Positions 18,062-27,826 of a stretch of DNA of 64,000 nt are shown piece by piece (within the stretch, counting starts at the first letter, position 1; the number at the start of each line of letters is the position of its first letter). Origin of the DNA: Paracoccaceae bacterium (GTDB lineage: Bacteria; Pseudomonadota; Alphaproteobacteria; Rhodobacterales; Rhodobacteraceae); contig JAHYIZ010000002.1 in assembly GCA_019429405.1 (NCBI GenBank), positions 92,733 to 156,732 of the forward strand. The letters are read 5' to 3'. The notes under the pieces were generated by a model. That model was not told where the DNA came from, made no database searches, and worked only from the letters and a program-made list of their open reading frames with translations. The position numbers and the translations under genes are program-made.

Positions 18062-18110
18062 GCCAAGGGAATCCCTTGGTGTCTTCAACATGCAAATACC
18101 CGTGTTTCGG
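18062..18110. repeat. Intergenic palindromic repeat, degenerate copy
   Basis: Downstream of the aldolase gene. An 8-bp stem CCAAGGGA/TCCCTTGG (18063-18079) is followed, on the minus strand reading outward from the aldolase, by ACGGGTATTTGCATGTTGAAG. This matches the GGTATTT...GAAGA signature of the copies at 43248, 47494 and 60880. It may serve as a transcript end for the aldolase gene. Confidence 0.5.
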
Positions 18111-18116
18111 GCTGCC

Positions 18117-19046
18117 TCAGCCGCGGCCCTTGTAGATGTCCACCAGCTTGCCCAGCATCGCCAGCGCATCTTCGCGCGAACGCTGAAAGCTGTTGCGCCC
18201 GATGATAGAGCCATTGCCGCCGCCGTCGCGAATGGCGCGGGCGTCTTCATAGACCGAATCCTCGCCCTTCTTGGCACCGCCCGAAAACACCACGATCCGG
18301 CGCCCGCCAAAACTGGCCTGCATGCAGTGGCGCACTCGCGCGGCCTGGGTGGCGATGTCGATCTTTTGTGCCTCATAGACGGCCTTGGCCTCGGGTAGCA
18401 TCAGATGATCTGTCGAGAGCTTGATCTTGATGATATGCGCCCCCAAAAGCGCCGCAATCTGCGCCGCGTAGGCTGCGACGTCGATTGCCGTCTCGCCGCT
18501 CTTGGTAATCGCCTCGCCGCGCGGGTAGGACCAGATCACGGTGGGCAGCCCGACCGCGGCGGCCTCTTGCCGCATCGCGCTGATCTCTTCGAACATGTCG
18601 AGCGCCATGTCCGAGCCGGGGTAGATGGTGAACCCGATCGCCGCACAGCCCAGCCGCAGCGCATCAGCCACGCTGGCCGTCACCGCCTGATTCTTGCCCG
18701 CCGTGTCGCTCATCAGGCTGTTGGCGCTGTTGCATTTCAGAATCGTCGGAATCTGCCCCGCAAAGGTGTCGGCCCCTGCTTCCAGCGACCCGAGCGGGGC
18801 GGCGTAGGCATTCAGCCCGGCGTCAATCGCCAGCTGGTAGTGGTAATGTGGGTCATAGGCGGCGGGGTTCACCGCAAAGCAGCGCGCGGGGCCATGTTCA
18901 AAGCCCTGATCGACCGGCAGGATAATCATCTTGCCGGTGCCGCCAAGCTTGCCTTCCATCAGCATGCGGCAAAGATTGGCCTTCACGCCGGGGGTTTCGC
19001 CCTCGTAATTGGCAAGGATCTTCTGGACAATACGGGTGGCGCGCAT
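18117..19046 (-). CDS. fbaB: Fructose-bisphosphate aldolase class I (FbaB/DhnA type)
   Basis: Cleaves fructose 1,6-bisphosphate through a Schiff base; cytosolic glycolysis/gluconeogenesis. The 309 residues match the bacterial FbaB/DhnA family: LPVDQGFEHGP near residue 43, GFTIYPGS near 138, and the lysine-bearing strand IIKIKLSTDH (Lys207 or Lys209 as Schiff-base residue). AAAGGAGAG precedes the ATG. It follows pgk and an SDR gene on the same strand. Confidence 0.92.
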   Translation of the reverse strand: MRATRIVQKILANYEGETPGVKANLCRMLMEGKLGGTGKMIILPVDQGFEHGPARCFAVNPAAYDPHYHYQLAIDAGLNAYAAPLGSLEAGADTFAGQIPTILKCNSANSLMSDTAGKNQAVTASVADALRLGCAAIGFTIYPGSDMALDMFEEISAMRQEAAAVGLPTVIWSYPRGEAITKSGETAIDVAAYAAQIAALLGAHIIKIKLSTDHLMLPEAKAVYEAQKIDIATQAARVRHCMQASFGGRRIVVFSGGAKKGEDSVYEDARAIRDGGGNGSIIGRNSFQRSREDALAMLGKLVDIYKGRG

Positions 19047-19152
19047 GGGGCTCTCCTTTGCGGCAAATATCTGGCTACAGGTCTAGGTTTTCATGCGCCG
19101 CAGCGCAATCATGATTGGCCCTTGCGGGTTGGGGTACGCGCGAACGCCGCGC

Positions 19153-19956
19153 TCAGTCGGTGCGCGCCATGAACGCCCCGGCAACGCGCGCAACCGCCGC
19201 GCGCGGCGCCAGCCTGGGGCCGAACGCTGACAGCTTGTTCATCATGCCGGGAATGACAATCCGCTGCCCCGCCATCATGCCGCGCCAGCCTGCCCGCGCC
19301 ACGCTTTGCGGCCCCGGCATCCGCAGCATCTGCATGACGCGCATCTTGCCGGTGCCCGCGCGGTCGAAAAACCCGGTGTCGGTGGCGCCGGGGCAAAGCA
19401 CCGTCACGCTGACGCCGCTGCCTGCAACCTCCACCGCCAGCGCTTCGGAAAGGCTGAGCACATAGGCCTTGCTTGCCGCGTAGACCGCCATGTTCGGCGC
19501 CGGCATGAAGGCCACCGCCGAGGCGACATTCAGCACCCGCCCGGCGCCCGCAGCGCGCATATGCGCCAGCGCAAGCTGCGCCAGTGTCGTCAGCGCGCCG
19601 ATATTGACCGCGATCACCTCGTCTTCTTGCGTCGCCGCTTCGGGCGTGCTGCCAAAGGTGCCATGCCGCCCCAGCCCGGCATTGTTCACCAGTACCCCGA
19701 TGCTGCCGCCCGCCGCAGCCAGTGCCGCCTGCCAAAGCGCCGCCGCCGCGCCCGGCTGGCTCAGGTCAGCCGGGGCAGGGGCCACCTTGACGCCGAATCG
19801 CGCGCGCAAATCCTGTGCCACATCATCAAGCCGCGCCGCCCCGCGCGCGCTGATCACAAGGTTCCACCCCGCCGCCGCCGCCTCGGTGGCAAGCGCAAGG
19901 CCGATGCCCTGCGACGCGCCCGTTACCAGTGCCCTGCCTGCGGTGCCCGCCATCAT
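19153..19956 (-). CDS. Short-chain dehydrogenase/reductase
   Basis: NAD(P)-dependent oxidoreductase of the classical SDR family, 267 residues. The cofactor loop is TGASQGIG (12-19), with NNAG at 91-94, catalytic Tyr159 and Lys163 (YAASK), and Ser146 as the likely third residue. The substrate is unknown. Tandem ATGs at 19956 and 19953 overlap the pgk stop, so it is co-translated with pgk. Confidence 0.88.
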   Translation of the reverse strand: MMAGTAGRALVTGASQGIGLALATEAAAAGWNLVISARGAARLDDVAQDLRARFGVKVAPAPADLSQPGAAAALWQAALAAAGGSIGVLVNNAGLGRHGTFGSTPEAATQEDEVIAVNIGALTTLAQLALAHMRAAGAGRVLNVASAVAFMPAPNMAVYAASKAYVLSLSEALAVEVAGSGVSVTVLCPGATDTGFFDRAGTGKMRVMQMLRMPGPQSVARAGWRGMMAGQRIVIPGMMNKLSAFGPRLAPRAAVARVAGAFMARTD

Positions 19957-21143
19957 CGCACCAAGGCCGCCACGCCGGGCAGCTCCTTGCCTTCCATCCA
20001 CTCAAGGAAAGCGCCCCCGGCGGTTGACACAAAGGTAAAGTCGTCTGCCACCCCCGCCTTGTGCAGCGCCGAAACCGTGTCGCCGCCGCCTGCGACCGAT
20101 ACCAGCTTGCCCGCCCGCGTCAGCTCAGCCGCTTTTTGCGCCGCCGCGTTGGTGGCGGCATCGAAAGGGGCAATCTCGAAAGCGCCCAGCGGGCCGTTCC
20201 AGATCAGCGTGCGGCAGGCCTCAAAGGTGCGGGTGATCTCGGCCACGGTCCTTGGCCCGGCATCCAGAATCATCGCGTCTTCGGGGCAGGCATCGGCGGC
20301 CAGCACCTCGCTTGGCGCGCCTTCGGCAAATTCGCGCGCCACCACCACATCGACCGGCAGATGAATGGCACAGCCCTTGTCGGCGGCCCGCGCGATGATC
20401 GCACGCGCGGTTTCGGCCATATCGTGCTCGGCCAGCGAGCGGCCCACGTTCACGCCCTGCGCCACAAGGAAGGTGTTGGCCATGCCGCCACCGATCACCA
20501 GATGATCGACCTTGGCCACCAGATTGCCCAGCAGTTCAAGCTTGGTCGAAACCTTGGCGCCCCCCACCACCGCCACCAGCGGCCGCTGCGGGTTGCCAAG
20601 TGCTGCCTCCAGCGCCTTCAACTCGGCCTGCATCAGCCGCCCGGCTACGGCAGGCAGCACATGCGCGATGCCCTCGGTCGAGGCATGGGCCCGGTGCGCC
20701 GCTGAAAAGGCATCGTTCACATAAATCTCGCCCAGTGCCGCCATCGAGGCCGCAAGCTGCGCGTCGTTCTTTTCTTCGCCCTCATGAAAGCGCGTGTTTT
20801 CCAGCAGCAGCACTTCGCCCGTCGCCAGCGCCTGCACTGCGCGCTTGGCGGGGCCGCCGATGCAATCTTCGGCGAACTGCACCGGCACCCCAAGCGCCGC
20901 TTCCAGCGCAGGCACCAGCGGCGCCAGGCTCATTTCCGGCACCACCTTGCCCTTGGGGCGCCCGAAATGCGCCAAGAGCACCGGCTTGCCGCCCTTGGCC
21001 AGAATATCCGTCACCGTGGGCACGATCTTTTCGATCCGGGTCGCGTCACTGACCCGCCCGTTTTCCATCGGCACGTTGATATCGACCCGCACCAGCACCA
21101 CCCGCCCGCGCAACTCGATATCGTCCAGTGTCTTCCAGCCCAT
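19953..21143 (-). CDS. pgk: Phosphoglycerate kinase
   Basis: Glycolytic enzyme making ATP and 3-phosphoglycerate, 396 residues, the full family length. Motifs include [13 protein letters not shown] near residue 20, [10 protein letters not shown] near 56, [14 protein letters not shown] and the C-terminal [12 protein letters not shown]. The ATG at 21143 has GGAGCG upstream; longer in-frame extensions lack a ribosome site and conservation. Confidence 0.97.
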   Translation of the reverse strand: MGWKTLDDIELRGRVVLVRVDINVPMENGRVSDATRIEKIVPTVTDILAKGGKPVLLAHFGRPKGKVVPEMSLAPLVPALEAALGVPVQFAEDCIGGPAKRAVQALATGEVLLLENTRFHEGEEKNDAQLAASMAALGEIYVNDAFSAAHRAHASTEGIAHVLPAVAGRLMQAELKALEAALGNPQRPLVAVVGGAKVSTKLELLGNLVAKVDHLVIGGGMANTFLVAQGVNVGRSLAEHDMAETARAIIARAADKGCAIHLPVDVVVAREFAEGAPSEVLAADACPEDAMILDAGPRTVAEITRTFEACRTLIWNGPLGAFEIAPFDAATNAAAQKAAELTRAGKLVSVAGGGDTVSALHKAGVADDFTFVSTAGGAFLEWMEGKELPGVAALVR

Positions 21144-21280
21144 CACATCCGCTCCTGCAACCCGGTCTCGGGGGCAAACTTGCGCCCAGGCGCACGCATT
21201 CGTCAACACCGCGCGGCGCTTTGCCCTTCCCTTGGCGCGCACCCATGCTTAAATCAGCGCCAAATGCCAAGGAGTTGACA

Positions 21281-21790
21281 ATGGCCGAGATCAAAGACCC
21301 CGAAAATACCATCATCATCACCCTTAAAGGCGGCCCGGTGGTGGTCGAACTTCTGCCCGAGATCGCACCGCAGCATGTCGAGCGGATGAAAACCCTTGCC
21401 CGCGCCGGCGCCTACGACAACGTCGCCTTTCACCGCGTGATCGAAGGTTTCATGGCGCAAACCGGCGATGTCGAACACGCCAACATGGAAAAGAACTACA
21501 ACCCCCGTCGCTCCGGCACGGGCGGGTCTGACCTGCCCGATCTTCCGGCCGAGTTTTCAAATGTTCCGCACGCGCGCGGCAGCATCGGCGCGGCGCGCTC
21601 GTCCAGCCCCAATTCGGCGAACTCGCAATTCTTCATCAATTTCAAGGACAACAGCTTCCTGAACGGGCAATACACCGTTTACGGGCAGGTGATTTCCGGC
21701 ATGGAACACGTCGATGCCATCGCCCGCGGTGAACCACCCGCAAACCCCGACCGCATGATCTCCGTCAAGGTGGCCGCCGATGTCGCGTAA
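21281..21790 (+). CDS. Cytosolic peptidyl-prolyl isomerase, cyclophilin type
   Basis: Cyclophilin of 169 residues with no signal peptide, so cytosolic. It shows the family core FHRVIEGFMAQTGD, the SSSPNSANSQFFINF active-site strand and YTVYGQVISGMEHVD. AAGGAG is correctly spaced before the ATG. It overlaps the following periplasmic paralogue by 11 bases, forming a two-gene cyclophilin operon. Confidence 0.93.
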   Translation: MAEIKDPENTIIITLKGGPVVVELLPEIAPQHVERMKTLARAGAYDNVAFHRVIEGFMAQTGDVEHANMEKNYNPRRSGTGGSDLPDLPAEFSNVPHARGSIGAARSSSPNSANSQFFINFKDNSFLNGQYTVYGQVISGMEHVDAIARGEPPANPDRMISVKVAADVA

Positions 21791-22358
21791 CCTTCTGGCG
21801 CTTGCCCTCACCCTCGGCCTCGCCGGCGCCGCCTCGGCACAAGAGGTGGCCGATGGCCCCGGCCCCAACCTCATTCTCGATGTCGCGGGCCAGGCCACGG
21901 GCCGCATCGTCATCGACCTTCTGCCCGACCTTGCGCCGAAACACGTCGATCAGATCGTGGCACTTGCGCGCGAGGGCGCCTATGACGGCGTGGTGTTCCA
22001 CCGCGTCATCGACGGCTTCATGGCGCAAACCGGCGATGTGCAGTTCGGCAAGAAAGGGGGCGATCTGTCGCTCGCGGGCATGGGCGGGTCCACCCGCCCC
22101 GACCTTCCAGCCGAATTTTCCGCAGTGCCCTTCACGCGGGGCATTGTCGGCATGGCGCGCAGCAGCGACCCCAACTCGGCCAACAGCCAGTTCTTCATCA
22201 TGCTGGCGCCGACCTACCCAAGCCTTGATGGCGGCTATACCGTGGTTGGCCGCGTTCTGACCGGCATGGATGTGGTTGAGGCGATCCGCAAGGGTGATGC
22301 GCGCGCCAACGGTATCGTCGACAACCCCGACTATATCAGCACCGCAACCGTGCGCTAA
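21780..22358 (+). CDS. Periplasmic peptidyl-prolyl isomerase, cyclophilin type
   Basis: Second cyclophilin, 192 residues. An N-terminal signal peptide (LLALALTLGLAGAASA, cut after SAQ) sends it to the periplasm. The core parallels its neighbour (FHRVIDGFMAQTGD, SSDPNSANSQFFIM, YTVVGRVLTGMDVV). It probably arose by tandem duplication followed by gain of an export signal. It ends just before a strong convergent hairpin. Confidence 0.93.
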   Translation: MSRNLLALALTLGLAGAASAQEVADGPGPNLILDVAGQATGRIVIDLLPDLAPKHVDQIVALAREGAYDGVVFHRVIDGFMAQTGDVQFGKKGGDLSLAGMGGSTRPDLPAEFSAVPFTRGIVGMARSSDPNSANSQFFIMLAPTYPSLDGGYTVVGRVLTGMDVVEAIRKGDARANGIVDNPDYISTATVR

Positions 22359-22364
22359 GGCTTT

Positions 22365-22389
22365 GCCCGGCCCCGCGCAGGGGCCGGGC
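22365..22389. terminator. Convergent hairpin between cyclophilin and dipeptidase
   Basis: Perfect 10-bp stem GCCCGGCCCC / GGGGCCGGGC with a five-base loop, located between two convergent gene ends. There is no T-run on either side, so it would act as a weak or factor-aided bidirectional terminator or as an mRNA end protector. Confidence 0.5.
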
Positions 22390-22397
22390 GCATCCCC

Positions 22398-23771
22398 TTA
22401 CCCGGTGATCCGTGCCAGCACCCGCGCCCAGCTGCGGATGCCCTTGTGAAAGCTCTCCAGATCGTATTTCTCGTTCGGAGAATGGATCTGGTCGCTGTCC
22501 TTGCCAAACCCGATCAGCATCGCATCCATCCCCAGCACGGTCTTGAAAAACCCCGCGATGGGGATCGAGCCGCCGCACCCGATGAAAGCGGCAGGCATGC
22601 CCCATTCCTCGCTCAGCGCCCCCCGCGCCGCGTCAAAGGCGGGGTCGGCAATGCTCATCGTGCTTGATGGCGCCGCACCGTGGCCTTCAAACTCGGCGCT
22701 GCAATCGGGCGGCAACTGGGCGCGCACATAGGCACGAAACGCCTCGCGGATCTTCAGCGGGTCTTGCCGGCTGACCAGCCTGAAGCTGATCTTGGCATGT
22801 GCCTTGCCGGGCAGCACGGTCTTGAACCCGTCGCCGGTGTAGCCGCCCCAGATCCCGTTCACCTCGCAAGTGGGCCGCGACCAGAGCATTTCCAGCGGCG
22901 TGCGCCCGGCCTCGCCCGCGGGGGTGTTCAGCCCGACCTCGCCCAGAAATGCCGCGTGGTCAAAGGCAAGACCCTGCCATTGTGCGCGCACCGCCTCGGG
23001 CAATTCGTCCACATCGTCATAAAATCCGGGCAGCGTGATGCGCCCCGTGTCGTCGTGCAGCCCCGCGATGATGCGGGCAAGAACCCGGATCGGGTTGATC
23101 GCGGCCCCGCCATAGGCGCCCGAGTGCAGATCCTTGTTCGGCCCGGTGATCGTCACCTCGTCGCCCAGCAACCCCCGCAGCATGGTGGTGATCGCGGGCT
23201 GGCGGTCGGCAAACAGGCCGGTGTCGCAGATCAACGCGAGTTCTGCGCGCAGCTCTTCGGCGTTTTCTTCCATGAACGGCACCAGCGAGGGCGAGCCGCT
23301 TTCCTCCTCGCCCTCAAGGAAGATCGTCAGGTTGCCGGGCAGCACGCCATGCTCGGCCTTCCACGCCCGGCAGGCCTCGATAAAGGTCATCAGCTGGCCC
23401 TTGTCGTCGCTCGCCCCGCGCCCCCGAATGACCTTGCCCCGCGCCGTGTCCTGCACCTCGGGGTCGAACGGGTCACGGTCCCAGAGCGTCAGCGGATCGA
23501 CCGGCTGCACATCGTAATGCCCGTAAAACAGAATGTGCCGCCCCGGTCCCTTCGCCCGCGCCACCACCATCGGGTGCCCCGGCGTTGGCCGCGCCGATGC
23601 GTCAAACCCCAGCCCGCGCAATTCGGCCACCAGCCAGTCGGCGGCTTCGGCACAGGCCGGTTTGAACGCCGGGTCGGTCGAGATTGACGGGATGCGCAGC
23701 AGCGCGGTCAGCCGCTCAACCGCTTCCGGCAGGTCCGCATCAATCCTGCTCAGGACATTTTCAAGACTCAT
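22398..23771 (-). CDS. M20 family dipeptidase
   Basis: Zinc dipeptidase/acylase of the M20 (ArgE/DapE/CNDP) family, 457 residues, cytosolic. Metal-site motifs are visible: [12 protein letters not shown] near residue 80, [10 protein letters not shown] near 113 and [10 protein letters not shown] near 142. The insert [15 protein letters not shown] belongs to the dimerisation lid. The ATG at 23771 is chosen because upstream codons run into an intergenic repeat. The exact substrate is unknown. Confidence 0.88.
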   Translation of the reverse strand: MSLENVLSRIDADLPEAVERLTALLRIPSISTDPAFKPACAEAADWLVAELRGLGFDASARPTPGHPMVVARAKGPGRHILFYGHYDVQPVDPLTLWDRDPFDPEVQDTARGKVIRGRGASDDKGQLMTFIEACRAWKAEHGVLPGNLTIFLEGEEESGSPSLVPFMEENAEELRAELALICDTGLFADRQPAITTMLRGLLGDEVTITGPNKDLHSGAYGGAAINPIRVLARIIAGLHDDTGRITLPGFYDDVDELPEAVRAQWQGLAFDHAAFLGEVGLNTPAGEAGRTPLEMLWSRPTCEVNGIWGGYTGDGFKTVLPGKAHAKISFRLVSRQDPLKIREAFRAYVRAQLPPDCSAEFEGHGAAPSSTMSIADPAFDAARGALSEEWGMPAAFIGCGGSIPIAGFFKTVLGMDAMLIGFGKDSDQIHSPNEKYDLESFHKGIRSWARVLARITG

Positions 23772-23841
23772 CGCATGGCTCCTCTTTGGCGGCGGCGCCG
23801 ACCCTAGCACCAGCCCCGGTGGTGTCCAGCGCCCCTTGGGG

Positions 23842-23891
23842 CTTGCCTTGGCGAAATATCCTGCGGGGGTGCGGGGGTGCAAAACCCCCGC
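23842..23891. repeat. Intergenic palindromic repeat between divergent genes
   Basis: Copy of the dispersed family. It contains CTTGCCTTGGCGAAATATCC (complement of the GGATATTT core plus the CCAAGGCAAG module) and a perfect 8-bp hairpin GCGGGGGT (23871-23878) / ACCCCCGC (23884-23891). It lies between the divergent dipeptidase and prfA starts. Confidence 0.65.
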
Positions 23892-23935
23892 CTCTGCCCT
23901 TGACCCGCAGCGCGCTTCGGGCGACACCCAGCCCC

Positions 23936-24991
23936 ATGCTGCCACGCGAAAAACTCGACCAGATCACCCGCCGCTTCGAGTTTCTTGAAGCGCGCCTTGC
24001 TGCGGGCGCCCCACCCGCCGAAATCGCAGCCCTTGGCCGCGAATACGCCGAGCTCAAGCCCGTCGTCGCCGAAATCGCCGCATGGACCGCCGCGCGGTCT
24101 GAGGTCGAGGCGGCCGAGGCGATGCTGGCCGACCCCGAAATGCGCGCCCTTGCCGAAGAGGAACTGGCCCGGCTCAGGGCCGATCTGCCCGCGCGCGAGG
24201 CGCGGCTGCGCCTTGCCCTGCTGCCGCGCGATGCCGCTGACGCCCGCCCCGCCATCCTCGAAATTCGCCCCGGCACGGGCGGCGAAGAGGCAGCACTTTT
24301 CGCCGCCGACCTTCTGCGCATGTATCAGCGCCACGCCGAGACGCAGGGCTGGCGCTTTCAGCTTCTGGAACTGGCCGAAACCGAGCTTGGCGGCGTGCGC
24401 GAGGCGATCGCGCGGATCGAGGGCGAAGGCGTCTTTGCGCGGCTCAAATACGAATCCGGCGTGCACCGTGTGCAGCGCGTGCCTGAGACTGAGGCCAGCG
24501 GGCGCATCCACACCTCTGCCGCCACCGTTGCCGTGCTGCCCGAGGCCGAAGAGGTCGAGATCGACATTCCCGCCTCCGACATCCGCATTGATACCATGCG
24601 CGCCTCGGGGGCCGGCGGCCAGCACGTCAACACCACCGATTCGGCGGTGCGCATCACCCATCTGCCCACCGGCATCATCGTGACCAGCGCCGAAAAGAGC
24701 CAGCACCAGAACCGCGCCAACTGCATGGCGGTGCTGCGCGCGCGGCTCTACGACATGCAGCGCGAAAAAGTCGACGCCAGCCGCTCCGCCACGCGCCGCG
24801 CGCAGGTGGGGTCGGGCGACCGGTCTGAACGCATCCGCACCTACAATTTTCCGCAAGGCCGCATGACCGACCACCGCATCAACCTCACGCTTTATTCGCT
24901 GGCGCAGATCATGGGTGGCGAGCTGACCGAGGTGATCGACGCGCTGACCGCGCATGATCAGGCTGCCAAACTGGCCGAGATGGAGGCATGA
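23936..24991 (+). CDS. prfA: Peptide chain release factor 1
   Basis: Recognises UAA/UAG and releases the finished peptide. The 351 residues carry the anticodon-like PET tripeptide (183-185, in the PxT position) and the catalytic GGQ (227-229, in [15 protein letters not shown]). [12 protein letters not shown] separates the two, as in RF1. It overlaps prmC, whose product methylates the GGQ glutamine. Confidence 0.97.
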   Translation: MLPREKLDQITRRFEFLEARLAAGAPPAEIAALGREYAELKPVVAEIAAWTAARSEVEAAEAMLADPEMRALAEEELARLRADLPAREARLRLALLPRDAADARPAILEIRPGTGGEEAALFAADLLRMYQRHAETQGWRFQLLELAETELGGVREAIARIEGEGVFARLKYESGVHRVQRVPETEASGRIHTSAATVAVLPEAEEVEIDIPASDIRIDTMRASGAGGQHVNTTDSAVRITHLPTGIIVTSAEKSQHQNRANCMAVLRARLYDMQREKVDASRSATRRAQVGSGDRSERIRTYNFPQGRMTDHRINLTLYSLAQIMGGELTEVIDALTAHDQAAKLAEMEA

Positions 24992-25836
24992 GCGACGCCC
25001 CGGTGGCCGCCGCATCGGCACTGCGTGCCGCGATCCCCCGGCTTGGCGCGGCAGGTGTGCCAGACCCCGCGCGCGATGCCCGCCGTCTGCTCGCGCATGC
25101 CCTGCGGATTTCCCCCGACCGGCTGACGCTGGAACTTTCGCGCCTGCTCTCTGCCGCCGAGGCGCTGGCGTTTGAGGCTGCGATTGCCGCCCGTGCCGCC
25201 CGCCAGCCGGTCAGCCAGATCACCGGAACCCGCGCCTTCTGGGGCCGCGAGTTCCGGGTCACGCGGGCCACCCTCGACCCGCGCCCCGAAACCGAGACAC
25301 TGGTGGCCGAGGCGTTGGCGGCACCTTTCGGGCGGCTGCTCGACCTTGGCACCGGCACCGGCTGCATCCTGCTTTCGTGCCTCGCCGAGCGGCCCGGCGC
25401 CACCGGCATCGGTATTGACGCCTCTTCCGGGGCGCTGGCGGTTGCGCGCGAAAATGCCGCCCGGCTGGGCCTCGCAGATCGCGCCGAGCTGCGGCTGGGT
25501 GACTGGTTCGCCGATGTCTCGGAGCGCTTTGATCTGATCGTCTCGAACCCGCCCTATATCGCCGAGGCCGAGATGGCCGCCCTCGCACCCGAGGTGCGCG
25601 ACTGGGAACCCGCGCTGGCGCTCTGCCCCGGCGGTGACGGCCTTGGCGCCTATCGTTCCATTGCGGCGGGGGCGTTTGCGCATCTGACCCCCGGCGGGCG
25701 GTTGCTGCTCGAAATCGGCCCCACTCAGGCCGCCGCCGTGGTGGCGCTTTTGGCAGACGCAGGCTTGCCCGGCGCGCGGGTGCTGCCTGATCTTGATGGC
25801 CGCGACCGCGTGGTCAGCGCCCGTCGTGCTGGCTGA
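24988..25836 (+). CDS. prmC: Release-factor glutamine N5-methyltransferase
   Basis: SAM-dependent enzyme that methylates the GGQ glutamine of release factors, 282 residues. It has the N-terminal helical substrate domain (1-75), the SAM loop LDLGTGTGC (118-126) and the glutamine-binding NPPY (187-190). It is coupled to prfA through ATGA. It is followed by a short intrinsic terminator. Confidence 0.95.
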   Translation: MSDAPVAAASALRAAIPRLGAAGVPDPARDARRLLAHALRISPDRLTLELSRLLSAAEALAFEAAIAARAARQPVSQITGTRAFWGREFRVTRATLDPRPETETLVAEALAAPFGRLLDLGTGTGCILLSCLAERPGATGIGIDASSGALAVARENAARLGLADRAELRLGDWFADVSERFDLIVSNPPYIAEAEMAALAPEVRDWEPALALCPGGDGLGAYRSIAAGAFAHLTPGGRLLLEIGPTQAAAVVALLADAGLPGARVLPDLDGRDRVVSARRAG

Positions 25837-25860
25837 AGTGCATGCATTTTCGCACCATTT

Positions 25861-25879
25861 GCGGCGGTTCGCCGCTTTA
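25861..25879 (+). terminator. Terminator of prfA-prmC
   Basis: GCGGCG (25861-25866), loop GTT, CGCCGC (25870-25875), then TTTA. It starts 24 bp after the prmC stop. The T-run is short, so efficiency is uncertain. Confidence 0.5.
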
Positions 25880-26001
25880 GCGCGCAATTCATGGCAGTTT
25901 GTGCTTGTCAGCCCGGCCCATGCATGATTAGTCAGCTCTCGTCGGGTCAAGCATGGCTTGCCCGCGAGACGTCAGCTTTTCACGGCAGGTCCATCTCCAT
26001 G

Positions 26002-26050
26002 TCGGCGCCGTTTTGCGCCGATGCGGGACCAGCGAAGGCCCAGCGCCTTC
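26002..26050 (+). promoter_or_regulatory. Two-hairpin leader before the DUF4167 gene
   Basis: Two consecutive stems lie within the 75 bp before the DUF4167 start: TCGGCGC/GCGCCGA (26002-26021, loop CGTTTT) and GAAGGC/GCCTTC (26034-26050, loop CCAGC). The 237-bp gap upstream of this gene is otherwise featureless. The leader may control translation or mRNA stability; no known riboswitch is recognised. Confidence 0.35.
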
Positions 26051-26073
26051 AGGGCATAAACACACGTAGGCTC

Positions 26074-26871
26074 ATGAGATCATCCAAATCCCGTTCGCGT
26101 TCAAAATCGAACCGCCAGCGCACGATCGGCAACATCATCAACCGGGTCTTCGACAGTTCGGGCCCCGAGGGTAAGGTGCGCGGCACGCCGCAGCAGATCA
26201 TCGAGAAATACCTGATGCTGGCGCGTGACGCCCAGCTTTCCAATGACCGGGTGGCCGAGCAAAGCTTTTTGCAGCATGCCGAGCACTACACCCGCCTGTT
26301 TGGCGAGGCGCAGCGCGAAATGGCGCGCGAGCAGGAGCAGCGGCAGGGCCAACAGGGTCCGGGCGGCTACGGTGGCGGCAATGGCAATGGCAACGGCAAC
26401 GGCAACGGTTATCAGCCGGGGCGTGACCGTGCCGATCCGCAGTCGGACACAGGTGATCAGCCCGATCTGCCGCCGCTGATGCAATTGCGCGAAGATGAAG
26501 GCCCCGGTCTGGTCGAAACGCCTGAGGCGCGCGGCCAGCGCCCCGAGCGTAGCGAGCGCCCCGAACAGCGTAGCGACCGACCCGAGCGCAGCGACCGCCC
26601 CGAACAGCGCAGGCCGCGCCCCGAAATGCCGCATGGCGCGCCCAATGAGCCGCGCAAACCGCGTGGTGATTCCGCCTCGGGCGAGCCGCGCAATCCGCGC
26701 GCCCCGGCGCCGCAGCCAGGCGATGCCCCCCAGCCGGCCCCAAGCGAGGGTGAAGCGGTGGCCGACACCGCGCCCCGCCCCGCGCTGCGCAGCCGCAAAC
26801 CGCGCAAACCGCGCCCGCAAGGCGAAGCGGGAGCGCCGCCCGTGGCCGGGCCGGACGATAGCGCGCAATAA
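26074..26871 (+). CDS. DUF4167 protein with disordered RNA-binding-like tail
   Basis: 265 residues. The conserved DUF4167 domain occupies about 1-95 (very basic start RSSKSRSRSKSNRQR, then GTPQQIIEKYLMLARDAQLS and QSFLQHAEHYTRLFGEA). A low-complexity tail follows: a glycine-asparagine run near 102-112, then Pro/Glu/Arg repeats such as RPERSDRPEQR, ending in a basic Arg/Lys/Pro stretch. The composition suggests binding to nucleic acid or another polyanion. The function is not established. Confidence 0.85.
   Translation: MRSSKSRSRSKSNRQRTIGNIINRVFDSSGPEGKVRGTPQQIIEKYLMLARDAQLSNDRVAEQSFLQHAEHYTRLFGEAQREMAREQEQRQGQQGPGGYGGGNGNGNGNGNGYQPGRDRADPQSDTGDQPDLPPLMQLREDEGPGLVETPEARGQRPERSERPEQRSDRPERSDRPEQRRPRPEMPHGAPNEPRKPRGDSASGEPRNPRAPAPQPGDAPQPAPSEGEAVADTAPRPALRSRKPRKPRPQGEAGAPPVAGPDDSAQ
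26377..26406 (+). repeat. Tandem hexamer repeat inside the DUF4167 gene
   Basis: Five consecutive copies of GGCAAT/GGCAAC encode a Gly-Asn run. Units 1-2 end in T and units 3-5 in C. In-frame slippage here would change protein length without a frameshift. Confidence 0.85.
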
Positions 26872-26906
26872 GGCAAAACCCGAAAACTGCAGCGCGGTTT
26901 TCGGGT
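26872..26906 (-). terminator. Intrinsic terminator of the pdxA-rsmA transcript
   Basis: Perfect 10-bp stem ACCCGAAAAC (26878-26887) / GTTTTCGGGT (26897-26906). On the minus strand it is followed by TTTGCC, giving a four-T run with the last stem base. It lies between the convergent DUF4167 and rsmA ends, closes the long minus-strand operon, and may also end the plus-strand transcript. Confidence 0.7.
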
Positions 26907-26986
26907 GAGGCGCGCCTAAAAGCACAGCGCCACAGCGCTTTGTGAGTCAGGACGACTTCAAATTGCAGGAGCGCGCCGCGCGGGTG

Positions 26987-27826
26987 TCAGCCCTGCAGCA
27001 GCCGTGCCAGCGCGCAAAACTGCTCCAACCCGATTTCTTCGGCCCGCGCGGTCGGTTTGATGCCTGCCGCCTCGAGCAGCCCCTCGATATCGGGCGCAAT
27101 GCCACGCAGCGCCGAACGCAGCATCTTGCGGCGCTGGTTGAAGGCGGCGGCCACGACGCGGTTCAGCACCAATGGGTCGGCAGGGTAGCGCGGCGCGGGC
27201 AGGGCGGTCAGATGCACCACCGCCGAATGCACCTTGGGGGGCGGCGTGAAGGCCTCGGGCGGCAGGCTCAGCACGATCTGCGCATCGCACCGCCACTGCG
27301 CCAGCAGCGCAAGGCGGCCGTAGGCATCATCGCCCGGCCGCGCCACGATCCGCTCGGCCACTTCGCGCTGAAACATCAGCGTCAGGCTTGCCCAGACCGG
27401 AGGCCAGACCGGCGGTGTCAGCCAGCGCACCAGCAATTCGGTGCCGACGTTATAGGGCAGGTTGGCAACGATGCGGATCGGCGGCGTCAGCCGCGCCAGC
27501 GCATCAACGGCCAGCGCGTCACCTTGCAGCACCTCGAGCCGGCCGGGGTAGGCGGCGGCGATTTCGGCCAGCGCAGGCAGGCAGCGCGGGTCTTTCTCGA
27601 CCGCCAGCACCCGGCGCGCGCCCATCGCCAGCAGCCCGCGCGTAAGGCCGCCGGGGCCGGGGCCGACCTCGAGCACATCTGCGCCGCTCAGATCTCCCGC
27701 CAGCCGCGCGATGCGCGCGGTCAGGTTGAGATCGAGAATGAAGTTCTGCCCCAGCGCCTTTTTCGCACTCAGATCATGGCGCGCGATCACCTCGCGCAGC
27801 GGCGGCAGGCTGTCGATCGCGCTCAT
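26987..27826 (-). CDS. rsmA: 16S rRNA dimethyladenosine transferase
   Basis: KsgA/RsmA methylates two adjacent adenosines in the 3' hairpin of 16S rRNA during small-subunit maturation. The 279 residues include the start [16 protein letters not shown] near 29, the SAM loop [10 protein letters not shown] (53-62) and the catalytic NLPYN (122-126). It overlaps pdxA by four bases, the usual neighbour in many proteobacteria. Confidence 0.96.
   Translation of the reverse strand: MSAIDSLPPLREVIARHDLSAKKALGQNFILDLNLTARIARLAGDLSGADVLEVGPGPGGLTRGLLAMGARRVLAVEKDPRCLPALAEIAAAYPGRLEVLQGDALAVDALARLTPPIRIVANLPYNVGTELLVRWLTPPVWPPVWASLTLMFQREVAERIVARPGDDAYGRLALLAQWRCDAQIVLSLPPEAFTPPPKVHSAVVHLTALPAPRYPADPLVLNRVVAAAFNQRRKMLRSALRGIAPDIEGLLEAAGIKPTARAEEIGLEQFCALARLLQG

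Noticed and set aside
26540..26615. Short repeats suggesting a CRISPR array
   Set aside because: They are in-frame codon repeats for RPERSDRPEQR-type peptides in the DUF4167 tail, with no spacer structure.
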